Source of the DNA: Firmicutes bacterium CAG:646 | GTDB taxonomy: Bacteria > Bacillota > Clostridia > Lachnospirales > Lachnospiraceae | Length of the DNA: 5,779 nucleotides | NCBI GenBank assembly: GCA_000432335.1 | Contig: HF995345.1 | Coordinates: forward strand, 1 to 5,779 | Direction of reading: 5' to 3' | Shown here: positions 5,651 to 5,779 of the stretch, piece after piece | Layout of the letters: every line of letters starts with the position of its first letter | Numbering within the stretch: the first letter of the stretch is position 1 | Translations under genes and position numbers: made by a program | The notes under the pieces: generated by a model | Seen by the model: only the letters and a program-made list of their open reading frames with translations | Databases searched by the model: none | Told to the model about the DNA's origin: nothing

Positions 5651-5779
5651 TTATATGGTGAAATTTTCTATAAATCCCTCTCCCAGAACCTCTCTGGCGT
5701 CTGTAACGATCACAAATGCTCCCGGATCTACCTGGGCGATCGCCTCTTTCAACTGGACAATCTGCTTTTTCCCTACAAC
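5651..5779 (-). CDS. YitT-family membrane protein, C-terminal fragment (rest outside window)
   Basis: Only the last 42 codons and the TAA stop (5653-5651) are in the window; the gene continues beyond 5779. The visible end contains KKQIVQLKEAIAQVDPGAF followed by VIVTDAREVLGEGF. This matches the C-terminal cytosolic DUF2179 domain of YitT/YvjA-type proteins, whose hallmark is a basic residue followed by EVLGEGF. Family members have about five N-terminal membrane helices and no settled function. The fragment ends with a short IENFTI tail. A terminator follows it, so it is a separate transcription unit from ftsEX. The family call rests on a short segment but a distinctive one. Confidence 0.8.
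   Translation of the reverse strand, partial: VVGKKQIVQLKEAIAQVDPGAFVIVTDAREVLGEGFIENFTI

Noticed and set aside
1..5779. Mobile element, CRISPR array, tRNA/rRNA, toxin-antitoxin or defence system
   Set aside because: No repeats of suitable length, no transposase or integrase motifs, no cloverleaf-like segments; all six genes plus the end fragment fit ordinary chromosomal families.

Overview
The window looks like chromosome from a low-to-moderate G+C Gram-positive anaerobe of the Clostridia, most likely Lachnospiraceae (Blautia/Dorea/Roseburia-like). This rests on strong AGGAGG-type ribosome sites, A/T-rich intergenic DNA, the sequence style of FtsX and the DegV-family protein, and tight co-directional packing. 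The taxon is an inference, because no rRNA or other marker gene is present.

Every recognisable gene is on the minus strand, so transcription runs from high to low coordinates. In that order: (1) the last 42 codons of a YitT-family membrane protein (5779-5651), closed by a strong intrinsic terminator (5613-5573); (2) a leader with a weak promoter candidate and a 28-nt hairpin or palindrome (5541-5514); (3) a PucR/CdaR-type transcriptional regulator (5478-4390); (4) ftsE (4368-3685) and (5) ftsX (from an inferred TTG start at 3695 to 2778), which overlap; (6) a hairpin terminator (2763-2722); (7) a membrane-anchored S41 carboxyl-terminal processing protease (2704-1469); (8) a DegV-family fatty-acid-binding protein (1426-557); (9) pcp, pyrrolidone-carboxylate peptidase (544 to beyond position 1), which lacks its last few dozen residues because the window ends.

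Functionally there are two blocks. The upper block (regulator, ftsE, ftsX) reads as one operon. FtsEX is the ABC-type membrane complex that, in Firmicutes, controls peptidoglycan hydrolases at the cell surface, and a sensory PucR-like regulator sits directly upstream of it. The lower block (S41 protease, DegV-family protein, Pcp) has short gaps and no internal terminator, so it is probably co-transcribed, either from partial readthrough of the ftsX terminator or from an unseen promoter. The order YitT-like / ftsE / ftsX / S41 protease resembles, from memory, the Bacillus subtilis yvjA / ftsE / ftsX / ctpB neighbourhood, so this is a largely conserved cell-envelope locus rather than an accessory island.

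I found no mobile element, CRISPR array, tRNA, rRNA or obviously new multi-gene system. The items most worth a second look are the regulator tied to ftsEX, the hairpin in its leader, and three start-site corrections (ftsX, the S41 protease, the regulator).
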